Source of the DNA: Macrotrachela quadricornifera
Lineage: Eukaryota > Rotifera > Eurotatoria > Philodinida > Philodinidae
Direction of reading: 5' to 3'
DNA length: 64,000 bases
NCBI GenBank assembly: GCA_022393335.1
Contig: JAJEKB010021102.1
Span: forward strand, 1,434,573 to 1,498,572
Shown: in pieces, positions 12,645-24,020 of the stretch
Position numbering within the stretch: position 1 is the first letter of the stretch
Layout: every line of letters begins with the position of its first letter
The notes under the pieces: model-generated
The model's database searches: none
What the model saw: the letters and a program-made list of their open reading frames with translations, nothing else
Told to the model about the DNA's origin: nothing
Position numbers and translations under genes: made by a program

Positions 12645-12975
12645 GAAGCGTTCATCATGAAAAACCTCAACGTGAGGATCTTGGTGTAGATAAGAGTGTG
12701 GTCACAAGTGCTCAGTGGATGTTGGTGTTGTAGAAGCTGTACCTCTCTATATATGGATCCGAGCAGTGTATTTGTAACTCATCTTCATCCACACTCACAC
12801 CTAGATCACACTCAGATCGACACAAGAACTTCACCCAACATCTAAATTTTCATCTATCACTTCACCAGTAGCCACATCCACACTGAGACCCTCATGCTAA
12901 GGTTTTAATGATAACGATTGGTGTGCTGATTATTCCTAATGTTGAAGGTTCTCATGCTGAAAATTCCGGTTCTGT
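12645..12975 (+). repeat. Dispersed repeat shared with 23640-24020
   Basis: TTCATCATGAAAAACCTCAA, then a run of TCACACxC-type minisatellite, then GTGTGCTGATTATTCC and GTTGAAGGTTCTCATGCTGA. These correspond in order to blocks on the minus strand at 23640-24020. The two copies are diverged. Confidence 0.45.
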
Positions 12976-12984
12976 TTTAATACA

Positions 12985-13280
12985 TAGAGGCTTCATTCTT
13001 CATGATGATAATGCAAGACCACATCGAGCTTGGATTGTCAAGAAAGTTTTAGGCATAAATTGTATAGAATCATATTTAAGGTTCCTGGGACTTCTTATTT
13101 CTAAAACTCAAAAATCAACTACGTGGAATTTAGTTCGACGACGACGATGCAATGTTAACAGTTTTAGAACAAGTCATTGACAATCTCACAAAAGAAGACT
13201 TACAAAACCGCTTCGAAGACTAGTTTATTCGAATGCATAAGTGCATTGATGATGAAGGACAGTACCTTAAAAAATACACT
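12985..13280 (+). pseudogene. Mariner transposase fragment (C-terminal part)
   Basis: The frame at about 13000 encodes ILHDDNARPHRA, the second catalytic Asp block of mariner transposases (consensus HDNARPH). Homology resumes after frame disruption. Near 13205-13275 the translation reads FED, stop (TAG), then FIRMHKCIDDEGQY, which matches the conserved mariner C-terminus where Trp normally occupies the stop position (TGG to TAG). The segment with the third catalytic Asp is scrambled. The N-terminal half is absent and replaced by the dispersed repeat upstream. It is a dead, truncated copy, more decayed than the mariner at 48683 and with different residues. Confidence 0.75.
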
Positions 13281-13299
13281 AGAATCAGTCTTTCAATAC

Positions 13300-14355
13300 T
13301 TATCATAAGGGCTGACAAAGAAAACTTTCTAGTGACCGATATGTATATATATATATCATAAAAATTCCGAGTTTTCACCTATATCAAGAAAAACTATTTG
13401 AAATATCATTAACTATTTATGTTTGATTATGATTGAATATCTTTTACGATACTATCCAAATAACTAATTATCAAGACATATTTAGGTTAAATAATTAAGA
13501 AAATCAAGTGAATATCCATGTGTTCTACTGCGATCGAATTACAATGCAATGCTTAAAAAATGGACGGCATGTGCAATCACACAATACGTAGTCATGCTTG
13601 ATAAAAGTAGTCTACTGATATAAAATGACATTTAATACTTGTATCGACATGATTTGAATAAATATAAATTAAAAGAACGAGACTTATATTACTTATATCA
13701 TAATAGTAAAGATTATTCTAATATTGAATAAAATTAAAATCACATTTAGGATCTCTATGTAATAAAGAAAAATATTTGTAGAGAGAATTAAGTTTAGATT
13801 TTAAAAATATAATTCATTGGTACAATTTGTTAAAGTTAAAAGAAAACCTAAACGATTCAATCATTAATTCTATACTGAAAATTTCTTTGAGATCATCAAA
13901 GAAAACCCTCTAATATTAGATTATTTAGTGTCTTTTAATAACCATTAGTAATAAATATAAGCTATTCTATATTATTTTATCAATAATTTTTCTGAACATA
14001 CCTAATTTTGTATTATATTGATCAGTTTTATTCATTTGTGTTGTTTTGTTATTTGTATAACCTTGACCATCTCTAACTTTGTCAATATTTGGCTCAAAAG
14101 CAGCAACATTTGTATTTGTTTTTTGTTTTGTATTTTTATCTAATAAATTAAAAAAATATACGATACATACTGAGAGGAAAGAAGCTCTTTTTTTTATACA
14201 TTTTATCGAGCTGTATCAAAAATTAATTTCATCTAAATAGTAGAAAAGCACAGAAAGACGAATACAGTTCAAGTTTTCTAGCACCTGGTTTTTGCCTCTA
14301 ATATACTATATATTAACTTAATCTTTGAGACTATATTGAATTTCTGAAATTTTCT
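13300..14355. other. Non-coding AT-rich stretch
   Basis: Nothing beyond a short TA microsatellite near 13340. Confidence 0.4.
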
Positions 14356-15010
14356 ATTTTGTGAAACACGATATAAAAGAGTGTTGAAGTGTATCGGGAT
14401 AGAAATTTGGACCCACTCTTTCCTCTCCTCGCGGACTGTGATCGACAACTTAAGAAAGTCTCCATAAGACCATCGAGAAATCGAAGCACTCATCAAAAAT
14501 TTTTTTTTTCGATTTGATATTCTCATTTTGTTCAACATCATAGAAAATCTCTAAATCCAAATTTTTAGCAAATTTGATTGAGCCAGTGAAGTTAACTAAA
14601 TTTTACTGTCGAATGCTCACGATGATATTTGAGAAATATCATCAAAAATCATTTGTATAAAGTGACGAGTTTTTCGATAACATCAACTTAAAAAAAATTT
14701 TCGCATAATATACCAAAAGATAGAGCATCGAAGGCTGAACAAAATTATCTATTTATATATTATATTTCTATAGACTGATCGATAGTTATTTATGAGAGAC
14801 TGTGCATGACTAGTCATTTCTCCAGCCAAAAATGGGTGGATTTTTTTCAGTATATCAACTGCTATTCAGTCATGTTTAGGAGTTCCATAATGAATTTCAC
14901 ATATTGATGCTGAACAAAATGAGAATATTAAATCAAAAAAAATCTTTTGAGGAGTGCTTCGATATCTGACATGATGCTCGATGGTCTCATGGAAGCTCTC
15001 TTAATTAATT
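14356..15010. mobile_element. Foldback element with long inverted arms
   Basis: 14450-14545 and 14905-15005 are inverted copies. ACAAAATGAGAATATxAAATC followed by AGTGCTTCGATxTC and CGATGGTCT occurs on the minus strand on the left and on the plus strand on the right. The left arm extends outward into the repeat shared with 1-64 and 37706 (AGAAATTTGGACCCACTC). The loop of about 360 bp has no gene. Ends and target duplication are not resolved. Confidence 0.65.
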
Positions 15011-15148
15011 AGACACTACTTAATCAATTATTTGAGAACTAATTAATCGATTAATTAAACCGTCACTAATTTATTAATTAGTCAATGCCTGATTAATTCG
15101 TGTCTAATTAATTGGTATGTAATTAATTAATCACTCATCACAGATCAT
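15000..15148. repeat. AATTAATT-type low-complexity array
   Basis: Short words of ATTAATTA/AATTAATT separated by GACACTA, CCGTCAC, TCAATGCC and similar spacers recur about a dozen times. It directly abuts the foldback element. Confidence 0.6.
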
Positions 15149-16800
15149 GATAGTCTAGCTCTCGAAATGATCACAGGGTAAGAAATACGATCCAGAGACC
15201 AATACATAATGTGAAACACGACTTTAGAGTACTATCAGAGATCATGTGTAACTCAGATTTGGTTAAAATATTTCTGGAGTATTTCTTTGTTGAATTTCTA
15301 TGCTCTAAAATAAGGAATAATGCGGAATTATATCCAGCTATTCATAAAAGACAAGTTTTTAGGAAATTAGCTACAATAAACATATTCTGTTTTACATTTT
15401 AATTCTGCAGGGATCGCGTGAGACAGCTTCAATACATTTCAAATAAAAAAACCATAAAATCTTATTTTTTTATAAGACACATTTGTTCACACCGGAAGAA
15501 GAACCTGATATGAACAGAAACACTTTGGAGTTTTCTTATTTACATTGGAATCTATTTTGCTAGAACATTAGTCGGCATCTAAATACTCCCCTTGTTAATA
15601 TCATGACTAAGATTTACTCATTGTATAATAGTTTAATAATATGTCCTTTCAAAAGACCTTTTACTATTACAGTAATATTAACTTTACATTAAATAAAAAC
15701 ACACAAAAAGGTCACGTTAAACATTAGAGTTAAAAACAGACCTTTTGATATTATAAGTATATGAAAAAAAGTGTAGAAAACATAAAAGATCCATACCTAA
15801 ATAATAAAACGCGATTGTCTGTGTGTTTGTTACCAGGTCAAAGGTCAAAGGTGGCTACAGGGAAGGGTTGCAAGCGCTACGCATGGAAGTACCCATGGTC
15901 CTTCAAAGGCTATACTATGGGGATACTCATAAACACTCAAAGGCTATACTGTCGAGCTACCTGTAGGTCCTGAACAGAGGAAGGCAATAAGGGATAAGGC
16001 TACACGAGGAACAAGTGAGATAAAGCTATAAGATCGAAGGTTAAATGGACTGTAAAAATATGTTCGATACAGGACTGTGACGCTGTAGGGTATCCATTTC
16101 CATCTATGCATTTACCTATATAAATTTACTTTTTGTTATTCCATTTTTTTTATCTTTTTATTTCGCTTAAAATCTTTCATAAAAAAATGCAGAATATGCT
16201 ACAAGATTTAGCTTTAATAGCTCTACCATTTTAGAAACGAAAGTTTATATTGATTGTATACTTTTTGTTTTCAAAATCAAAATAAGTAAAATTCTATACG
16301 AGAAGTTTTCCCTATTGGGAAAAAATCTTTTCTTTTGGAACGCAAACTTTGTTTTCTGCTATTATATCTTTTTATCACCCAATATATATGCTTTTGGAAA
16401 AAATACACCGCAAGTTGCAGCTTTAGGATCTATAAAGGACAGCGTATTTTAATCATTAAGTAGTTCATTTTTTGCAAAGAACGTGGAACTCTGTGCGATC
16501 AATTTTCATTTTTGCGACGAAACCAATTTTTTCTACACAAACGAGGATATTCTTCATTGTTTTTCACTTAATAATTTTTTCTGGTAAAAATACAAAATAT
16601 ACCATAAGATATTCATATGAAAGTACGAGGAAAAAACCATACACACTGGGAAGAAACATATATCCATGGACAAAGAGATTTTGTAATAACCATTCCTGGA
16701 ATTGTTATTTGCTTTTCTTTGTTTCTATAATAATTAAGAATTTTCACTCTCATGAGAAACAGATTGCTTTCAATGTACGCGACCCGGAACGAAGGCGCGA
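15149..16800. other. Non-coding stretch
   Basis: No supported gene. At 15820-15970 AGGTCAAAGGT and AAAGGCTATACT words repeat two or three times. Confidence 0.35.
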
Positions 16801-16804
16801 GTAC

Positions 16805-17264
16805 CTTGCTACCCATGTAATCAAAACATGGCAAGACATGATGTAATTTACATAATTTTCATGAATTTTTTTTAAAGAAAAATGATGACCAAAATCAAAA
16901 AAAATGTGATTTCAGATGATGAAAGCGACATAATCTTTGATGTTTTTTAACGGCATGCTATGTTTTTAAAAATTACATTCATGAAAATGATGACTTTTAC
17001 ATGAAAGTCATGCAATGAATATCATGAAAATAATATGAAAATCATTTCATGAAAATCATTAAAATGTAAACAAAACATAGTAAAAAATGATGATTTCATG
17101 TAAAAAACACGAATAGAATTACTTTTTTATGATGAAACCGACAGAAAAATCGATGCTTTTCATTTTCATGGATTAGAATGAAAACGAAAAACATCGATTT
17201 TTACGTCGGTTTCATTATAGAAAATATCATTTTTCCGATTTTTTAGTTACATGGGCAGCACCCG
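16805..17264. mobile_element. Foldback repeat with CCCATGTAA ends
   Basis: The left end is CTACCCATGTAATCAAAACA. The right end is TTTTTTAGTTACATGGGCAG, the inverse of the same end. The interior is built of ATGAAAATCATTT-type words. It has a hairpin at 17128-17218 whose arms carry ATGATGAAACCGACA and its complement TGTCGGTTTCAT-like sequence (CGTCGGTTTCAT). A second member of the family lies at about 19466-20396. Confidence 0.6.
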
Positions 17265-17271
17265 CGAAAGA

Positions 17272-17312
17272 GGGGGGGGGGGGGGGGGGGGGGGCCCCCC
17301 CCCCCCCCCCCC
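17272..17312. repeat. G23-C18 homopolymer palindrome
   Basis: 23 consecutive G are followed directly by 18 consecutive C. It lies just outside the right end of the foldback repeat. It could be a real G/C slip tract or an artefact at a collapsed assembly junction. Confidence 0.8.
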
Positions 17313-18229
17313 AAAATTAAAAATTATTTATTATTAGACACCAAAATGGATAATATTTTTTTGAATCTCCAAAGTATCTCACAGGAACATTTTTAAAAAC
17401 ATCTTTCAGAGATGTTCTGAGTGGAAATGGGAGTCAGAGAATGATCTTTTTATAATAATAATCGGCGATTATCGTTGAGATATCGGTCGAAAACATGAAG
17501 TTCTACGGCAAGGTGAAGAAATCAGCTGTTTTATTACTTAAAATTCTGGCATAAACAATGTTTTTGCTACAAAATCTTGAAATATTAGAATTTTTCGCTT
17601 CATGAAGAAGTAGCCGCATGGGCATACTCGTCTTGAAAATAACTCTGATCTTCTTGTTTTCATGGTATATTTTACTGCATCTCACCTTCTGAACATCTTT
17701 ATTTATGCGCAGTCGTCGGTAATGTGGTCGCCTTCGGTGGCGAAATGACTAAGAGTTATAGCAACACTTTTTACTTTCGAGAAAAATAAGAAAAAGAAAA
17801 GTCTTTCATGAGTCTGATATCAGAAAAGTTTTCGCTTCGCGAAAAATAACATCTGCGTAACCGCAGTCAATCCATAAAAACTTCTAACTTTAGTCCATTT
17901 TTCCTTCGAAACAGCGTAGTCGAGAACAATCGTTGCCAAAGCGGCCACCTTCGACGACAGAAGTATTGAGGAAATTTCTTACGTCATATACTGGTTGTTT
18001 TGTTGAGAATTTTCCAGATACAGTCGAATTTTCTAAGAAAGTTGCAAAAAATTTTCGCTCCGCGAAAAATACTGCACTTCAGATTGTACGATAAAGATTA
18101 ATACTAAGTCTGATGCGAAAAAAAAATTTTGCTTTCTTCAATCAGACTACATCAGGAGTCTTGCACCCCCCCTCCCCCCCCAAACCTGGGACCCTCGCGC
18201 GGGGCCTGTACATGGGTATATACTATCCC
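17313..18229. other. Non-coding stretch
   Basis: No gene supported. TTTTCGCTxCGCGAAAAATA occurs near 17831 and 18053. A C-rich run (CCCCCCCTCCCCCCCC) lies near 18165. Confidence 0.35.
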
Positions 18230-18700
18230 TGGGTGTCTATCAATCTACCTACTTATCCATCTACTCATGCATTTATCTATTTACTTAAGTATCTATCTGT
18301 CTACGAGAGCACGTATCTTTCTACCTTCCTATCTATTTACTTACCCACTTACTCATCTATTGAAGTACCTAACTGTCTAATCATCTATCTATTTAGCTAA
18401 TTTCCTTATCCATGTATTTATCTACTTATTTATTTGTCTATTCATCTGTAGATAAATGAATAGGTGGATAGATACACAGATACATTCATCTATATGTCCA
18501 CCTATTTATCTGTCTATTTACCTACCTATCCATATGTTTCAACCTATGTATCTAACAATCTAATTATACACCTATTTATATCTATCTATCTATTTCTCAA
18601 TCTACTTATCTATCCATCTATCTACGTATTTATCTATCTATCTGCCAACGGATATCTCGATTTACGAATCTATCTATCTCCCTACTTATGTCTCTTTCAC
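18230..18700. repeat. Degenerate CTAT/CTAC microsatellite
   Basis: CTAT, CTAC and CTTA tetranucleotides recur for about 470 bp with frequent substitutions. All long open frames here are translations of this array (Tyr/Leu/Ser/Ile rich). Confidence 0.9.
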
Positions 18701-19049
18701 ACATCATTTGAAACGTATGAAACGAGAACTTCAATTATAATACGACTGAAATCTATCGTGGCGTCGACTTACGAAATGAAACCAAAAATAAAATGAGTTT
18801 CAAAAATTTCCTTCTGGACTTACATGTAGACTTAGCTGGTATACTCTGATTCGGTCTTAATCCAAAGATCAGGTTTACTGCGCCGCGCACTGTGGGCATC
18901 GATCAAAACGGAAATCGCTTTATCTTAGTCTACCCTCTATCTTTTCTACTCAGTTCGTAACTCATTTACTAATTTTAATCAAGGGATTGAATAAAATAAA
19001 AGAAACTCAAGCAGGTCAGAACAGAAAAACTAATAAAGCAGCGCAGGAG

Positions 19050-19465
19050 TTAAACGAATTGAAGGCGAAAAGGAACTAAAAAGAGAAAAAGAGACTAAAA
19101 CGCTTGGGGTAAGTAAAAGAGGTAAAGAGAGTACAGAGGGTAAAAAATCTAATGGCATTAAAGCATCTAGAATAGATATAAAGACTAAATCGATTAAAGA
19201 ATTTGTAAGGATTGAAAATACTAAAAGGAGTGAACGAACTCAAAAGGCTTAAAATCAGAGAACAGAACAAAATGGTTAGAAACTCTGAAGACACTAAAGA
19301 AAGCTAATTCCTATAAACAGTAGAAGAAAATAAGACAAGAGAGAGTGAAGGGACTAAATATACAAGAATTGTAGGGCGCAAAAGGAGCATAGGGGGACAA
19401 AACGGACTAGCAGGACTAAAAGCGATTAGACCAGTAAAAGGGCTACATGACTTAAACAAGAGACA
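19050..19465. repeat. Purine-rich degenerate GACTAAA repeat
   Basis: Words such as GACTAAA, GGACTAAAA and GATTAAAG recur every 12-16 bases on the plus strand for about 400 bp, giving a strand strongly biased to purines. Confidence 0.5.
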
Positions 19466-20396
19466 CCCACGCAACTAAAAATAAAAAAATGACATTTTTT
19501 ATGATGAAATACACATAAAAACTGATGTTTTCCATTTTCATTAATTAAAATAAAAAATTTTCATCAATTGCATCTCATGAATTTGATTTTTAATGAAAAT
19601 CAACGATTTTCATGTCAGTTTCATCAAAAAAATGTCATTTTTTTCGTGTTTTTTACATGAAAGTCATCATTTTATTGTCACGTTTTGATTATTTGGGTAG
19701 AGTAAGAAAGTTAATTATTTCTGCTAGAAAACTGGGGCACAAGATTTTGTGTGTTCTAACACATAGAGTTCTCCCTCGAAAACATCGAAAAGGATATTTG
19801 TAAAGCCAGATGTCGACATGTACTCTAAACTCATCATTTTCCTGGTGAGTTTTTTAAAAAACATCATGACACATGATGTATTTCACACCAAAGTCATTCG
19901 ATGAAAACAATGATAAAGTAATGAAAGTAATCTAACGATTTTAATTTTTCCGTAGTAATCAGAATCATGCGGTGAAAATGATGCAAAAGTAATCAAAACT
20001 AATGTAATGATTCTGATATTCTTAGATAATCCAAGTCATGGATGAAACTGGTGCAAAAGTGATGAAAATAATAGAATGATTTCGATTTTTCCAAAATAAT
20101 CAAAAGCATGCGATGAAAATGATGTAAAAGTAATGAAAGTAAGCTGATGATTCTAATATTCTCAGATAATCCAGGCCATGGAATGAAACTGGTGCAAAAG
20201 TAATGAAAATATTGTAATGATTTTGATTTTTCTGAAGTAATCAAAATCATCGAATGGAAATGATGTAAAAGTAATAAAATTAATGTGATGACTTTAGTGA
20301 CTTTTAAGAGACGTGAAGTTATGCAATGTTTTTGATGAAAATTTGGAAAATAACCATTTACGTGAAATGTTTTTGGTTTTTTAGTTACATGGGTAG
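19466..20396. mobile_element. Foldback/satellite element, second copy of CCCATGTAA family
   Basis: The left end is ACCCACGCAACTAAAAA. The right end is TTTTTTAGTTACATGGGTAG. Near the left end is a hairpin (about 19496-19650) with TTATGATGAAATxCAC and AGTTTCATCAAAAAAATGTC arms, like the one in the 16.8-kb copy. The remainder is a tandem array (19901-20330). No gene is carried. Confidence 0.55.
19901..20330. repeat. Dimeric 70/71-bp tandem array
   Basis: Six units begin at 19901, 19972, 20042, 20113, 20183 and 20254. Units alternate between type A (AATGATTTTGATTTTTCCxA, then GTAATCAAAATCATGCG) and type B (GATTCTGATATTCTCAGATA, then ATCCAGGCCATGGA). The true period is therefore a dimer of about 141 bp. 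The 147-codon minus-strand frame over it is only the repeat read through. Confidence 0.85.
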
Positions 20397-20712
20397 TTTT
20401 AGATAATTTTAAATGTTTTATCGAGCTATAGTATGATGTCAAATATAATATTAAACTAGTGCTTAATCATATGTATTCTAGTTTCGATCTAACCTCTTCA
20501 TCTCGTATGATTTAGTAGCGTTAAATGTTCTTCTCTTTTCTAAACGTCAATATGACTATGTTGGAAACCAGAAAATTTTAACTGAAATATTATTTTGTTT
20601 CGAATAGAGTTTAAAAGATCGATTAGAATATGTTCATGACATCAAAATACTACTATTGATCATCTATAAATTAATCTTAATAATTATTATTCATTTTTAT
20701 TAGGAGTTCATA

Positions 20713-21534
20713 TTACATTTTGACTTGAATCTTTTTGACGATAAATGCAATTAACTTACTCGAAGCACTTTGATTTGATGACTTTGAAGTGACATCCATT
20801 TTATTCATAGCTGATGCCAATGTTTCATCATCATTATCATCAATTTCAATCAAATGTACGATGTGTGAACCAGAGTGCTCCAAAGCATTACTTTTAACAT
20901 GAAATTCTGTTCCTATTCGTAAAATAACTTCATTTTCACTTTCGTGTTCTGTGTAACCAGATACCTTTTTTCCATTGACAGCTTCAATTAGAAAAAGAGT
21001 TGCATTTTTATTATCATCGAGAAAGCGTTTAATAACATCAACTGATGATGAACATGAATTAATACTCCACCATGTCACAAGTTGATTTTTAGTAAAATTT
21101 TTTCCAATATTAAGGTTTACACCTCGCCATAAAATTTCTTTAACAGTAGGTAATTTATCTAATGCTGTATCAAACAACTTTAAATATGGAAACCATATTT
21201 TTAATGCCGGTCGATTTTCTGATCGTAATGCTTTATTTAATAAACGATATAAAGAAGTATCACCCCATTCCATTGTATAAATATAAATAGCAGCTGATTC
21301 ATCTTTTGTTAGATTATGTTCTGATGGAAAATGACAGTATTTTTTAGCTTTTTTTATATAACGCGGTAGTTCCTTAATTTGCGATTCGATTGGTTCAAGT
21401 GCTTGCTCGATTGTAACCAGTTCTTCACTATGATAACCATAAACAAGTGGAAGTCGTTTAATCGAAACATCTACGTCACCAAAACGATTCATTGTGTGTG
21501 TTTTATATTCTGTTACAAGTGAAGTAATTTTCAA
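20713..21534 (-). CDS. NAD-dependent arginine ADP-ribosyltransferase-like protein
   Basis: The frame encodes up to 273 residues with the R-S-ExE signature of arginine ADP-ribosyltransferases: LWRGV with Arg at about 137, WWSINSCSSS with the Ser motif at 157-163, and HESENEVIL with Glu at 200 and 202. Family members move ADP-ribose from NAD to protein arginines; the substrate here is unknown. No signal peptide or membrane segment is seen, suggesting a soluble protein. The first codon of the frame is TTG, right after a 3' splice site (TATTTCAG). So either translation starts at Met15 (21492, 259 residues) or an unseen upstream exon supplies the N-terminus. An AATAAA lies just past the stop on the minus strand. 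ARTs of this kind are numerous in bdelloid rotifers. The variant SINSCS in place of the usual S-T-S-x-S is the one odd point. Confidence 0.8.
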   Translation of the reverse strand: MKITSLVTEYKTHTMNRFGDVDVSIKRLPLVYGYHSEELVTIEQALEPIESQIKELPRYIKKAKKYCHFPSEHNLTKDESAAIYIYTMEWGDTSLYRLLNKALRSENRPALKIWFPYLKLFDTALDKLPTVKEILWRGVNLNIGKNFTKNQLVTWWSINSCSSSVDVIKRFLDDNKNATLFLIEAVNGKKVSGYTEHESENEVILRIGTEFHVKSNALEHSGSHIVHLIEIDDNDDETLASAMNKMDVTSKSSNQSASSKLIAFIVKKIQVKM

Positions 21535-23190
21535 TCTGAAATATTTGATAAAAATCTTTCGAATTTACAGGACTATAGAAAAAAATCATACAAACAAATA
21601 GTTATTAGTATTCTCTCTCTAAATAAAGATATAAACATGAAATATTTTTTCTTTTTTGATGATATGTCCGTGATATTGACGAGAAAAATGTTTAAGCACA
21701 AAAATTGATAAAATGGATAATGAGAACTACCATTCTCCATATGTTTTAACAATCGATAGTACAAAAAACTTGATGCTTTGTCTCTTAAAAATCTGTCATC
21801 ATATTACTTTTATAAAATCCTTGACAAGATGTTTGGAATTATGTATTGAATATGAAGTGCTCATACATATTCTAAGAAAGCTTTTTGTTTTAACGATGAT
21901 TGCCTTGTAAAAAAGCAGTGCTTTGGGAAGAAATATTTCTATGTACCTTACACTATGGTGATACTTTTGTGCTGGACAAGAAAGATATCGAAAGATTTTT
22001 TGCGTTACAGCATTATTTCTTTCGCTAGGAGTCGTTTCTGTGATTTTTCTTTTTCTTTATTTCTTTTCATTGGTCCTTGATTTTTTTTTTCTTTTTCCTT
22101 TGTTAACATGATATCACACGGATATCTTATGACTACTTTCTTTCAGGTGTATTCGATCGTTTTTTATTTTTCTTCCTTCTCCTTGTTTTTCCTCCATATA
22201 TATAAGTATTTCTTCTTGTGTTGGGAGGGTGTTGTTGTATCCAAGGGCGAAGTATGATTCATCTGCTCCATCTTCTCTTTTTTATTGCTACTTTTCTTCG
22301 GATTATTTGAATAAAGTCAGATTTAAACATTTAAATAATTCCTTTTATTCTTTTCACTATTTCGTCTCGAATACTATGGACTTTCGTTTTTTCGCTGGAA
22401 GAGTATGTGTATAAGTGATATATAAAAAGAATTTTTCTCATATTGGAAGTCATTTTTTCAAATCATTTTTCTCATAGAATAAAGCATTATTCCCATGAGT
22501 TTTCATTTTCCTCATATCCAAATTCATTTATGCAACACGTTGTTTATAATCGTTGTTTTTGCATACATAAAGTCACCATTTTTGACTCGGGCGTTTGTTT
22601 TTTACTTAAAATATTCATTTCTCTCACCAATCGGAGTTTTGTCCAACCCTCATTGGGTTACCATTAGGTCTTAAAGCTCAATACTATGAAAGTACCCATA
22701 AGTCGTCAACATCTAGGAATACGAGTGTAAGAATACCCATATGATATTGGAAGTTTCGTACTGATAATAATTGTGATATTACTAAATCGGGGGCGAGATG
22801 ACAGCTGATAATATGCCACCTCAGCATCAATATTCTGCAAAACAGATTCTACATTTGGAATCCTCGACCGCACGGGTTTTGAACAGACTCTATTAGAGAA
22901 GCCGTTATTTTTTTCAAAACAACCTATTGCAGATACAAAGAATGAAGAATTCATAATTTATTTCTCAAAACTTTTGAATTTTATTTATTCCATTAGGAAT
23001 AATTTATTAAGAGAAAATTACAATTTTCTATGAAATTTTTTAGAAATGTTTGGGTCGGTAAAACCAAAACCATGATCACTCTTTCAAAACGTTGGGATTG
23101 AGACAAGTGAATAAGAGCTTCCTCCCAATTTATCTATAATATAAATATCATTAATGCTAATGCCCCAATATCGTTTTACTATTGTTGCAT
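21535..23190. other. Non-coding stretch
   Basis: T-rich runs on the plus strand at 22020-22220, with no supported exon. If the ART gene has an upstream exon it would lie just beyond 21535. Confidence 0.35.
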
Positions 23191-23194
23191 TCCA

Positions 23195-23430
23195 ATCCAC
23201 AGGTATTAAAGTCCTATGAGTACCGCTATAGTATAGCAGATGAAGAACTAATGGTACCTCAATACAATAGATCTTGAGGATTTAAGGGTGCTTCCATCAT
23301 AGAGCATATGAAGGTCTAAAGATGCCTCTTTATAGTAGATCTTGAGAACTCATGTCTACCCCATAGTATAGTATATGAAGACATAAGAGTGCCTCTATAT
23401 AGTAGATCTTGAAGATCCAAGAGCGATTCG
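23195..23430. repeat. Alternating 35-bp repeat (dimer about 70 bp)
   Basis: Units alternate between ATAGTATAGxAxATGAAGA with GGTACCTC and ATAGTAGATCTTGAGGATxT with AAGGGTGC, about three of each. Diverged relatives lie at 35810-35905, 41745-41900 and 42160-42235. Confidence 0.6.
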
Positions 23431-23639
23431 AGTTGAGAATTTCCATGCAAATAAAAATTGATGTTATCTATGAAATATCACTAGTTAAGGAAAAATTTTA
23501 TTCAATAACAATAACAATAAATTCTCACTCCTAGCTTGAAATATATTAAAGTAGAATAAAGTACTTAAAAATATGTTAAAGCAAGATGAAGTATATTAAA
23601 GTGCGAAGTTTCCTCCTTGGGAAACCGGAATTTTGAGCA

Positions 23640-24020
23640 CGAAATAATCAGCGCACGAACGTCCATCATAAAAATCACGCTGTGGAGGTCGTAAGGCGGG
23701 TGAGAATGTGGGTGAGATGATAAACATAAATGTGGATGATGTCATAGATGGGATTTAGATGTTTCTGAGGCTCCAGTGCTGATCTCAGTTTGAATCTGGA
23801 TGTGGGTTTGGACGAAAATAAATTGAAAATACACTTGACGGGCCCATACACTGATAAGGATGCCCAGTAACAGGCCAATACCCATACAGCACCTGCAGCT
23901 ACGCTGTCACCCATACCAAGTCTCTCACGGTGTGTTTTCATGATGGACATTCGTGTGCTGATTACTCTTAGTACTGAACTTTCCTGTGCTGAAAGCACAG
24001 GAGCAGGTTTGCTCACAAGT
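23640..24020 (-). repeat. Second copy of the dispersed repeat at 12645
   Basis: On the minus strand CATCATGAAAACACACCGTGA lies upstream of TCACCCACATTCTCACCC minisatellite. GTGCTGATTACTCTTAG with TGTGCTGAAAGCACAGG lies at the other edge, matching 12645-12975 block by block. Confidence 0.4.

Noticed and set aside
18113..18796. Open frames of 83-110 codons on the plus strand
   Set aside because: They are translations of the CTAT/CTAC microsatellite and have no independent coding signal.
19999..20442. 147-codon minus-strand frame
   Set aside because: It follows the 70/71-bp satellite exactly and repeats itself (SENIRI, EKSKSFYYFHHF), so it is a repeat read-through.
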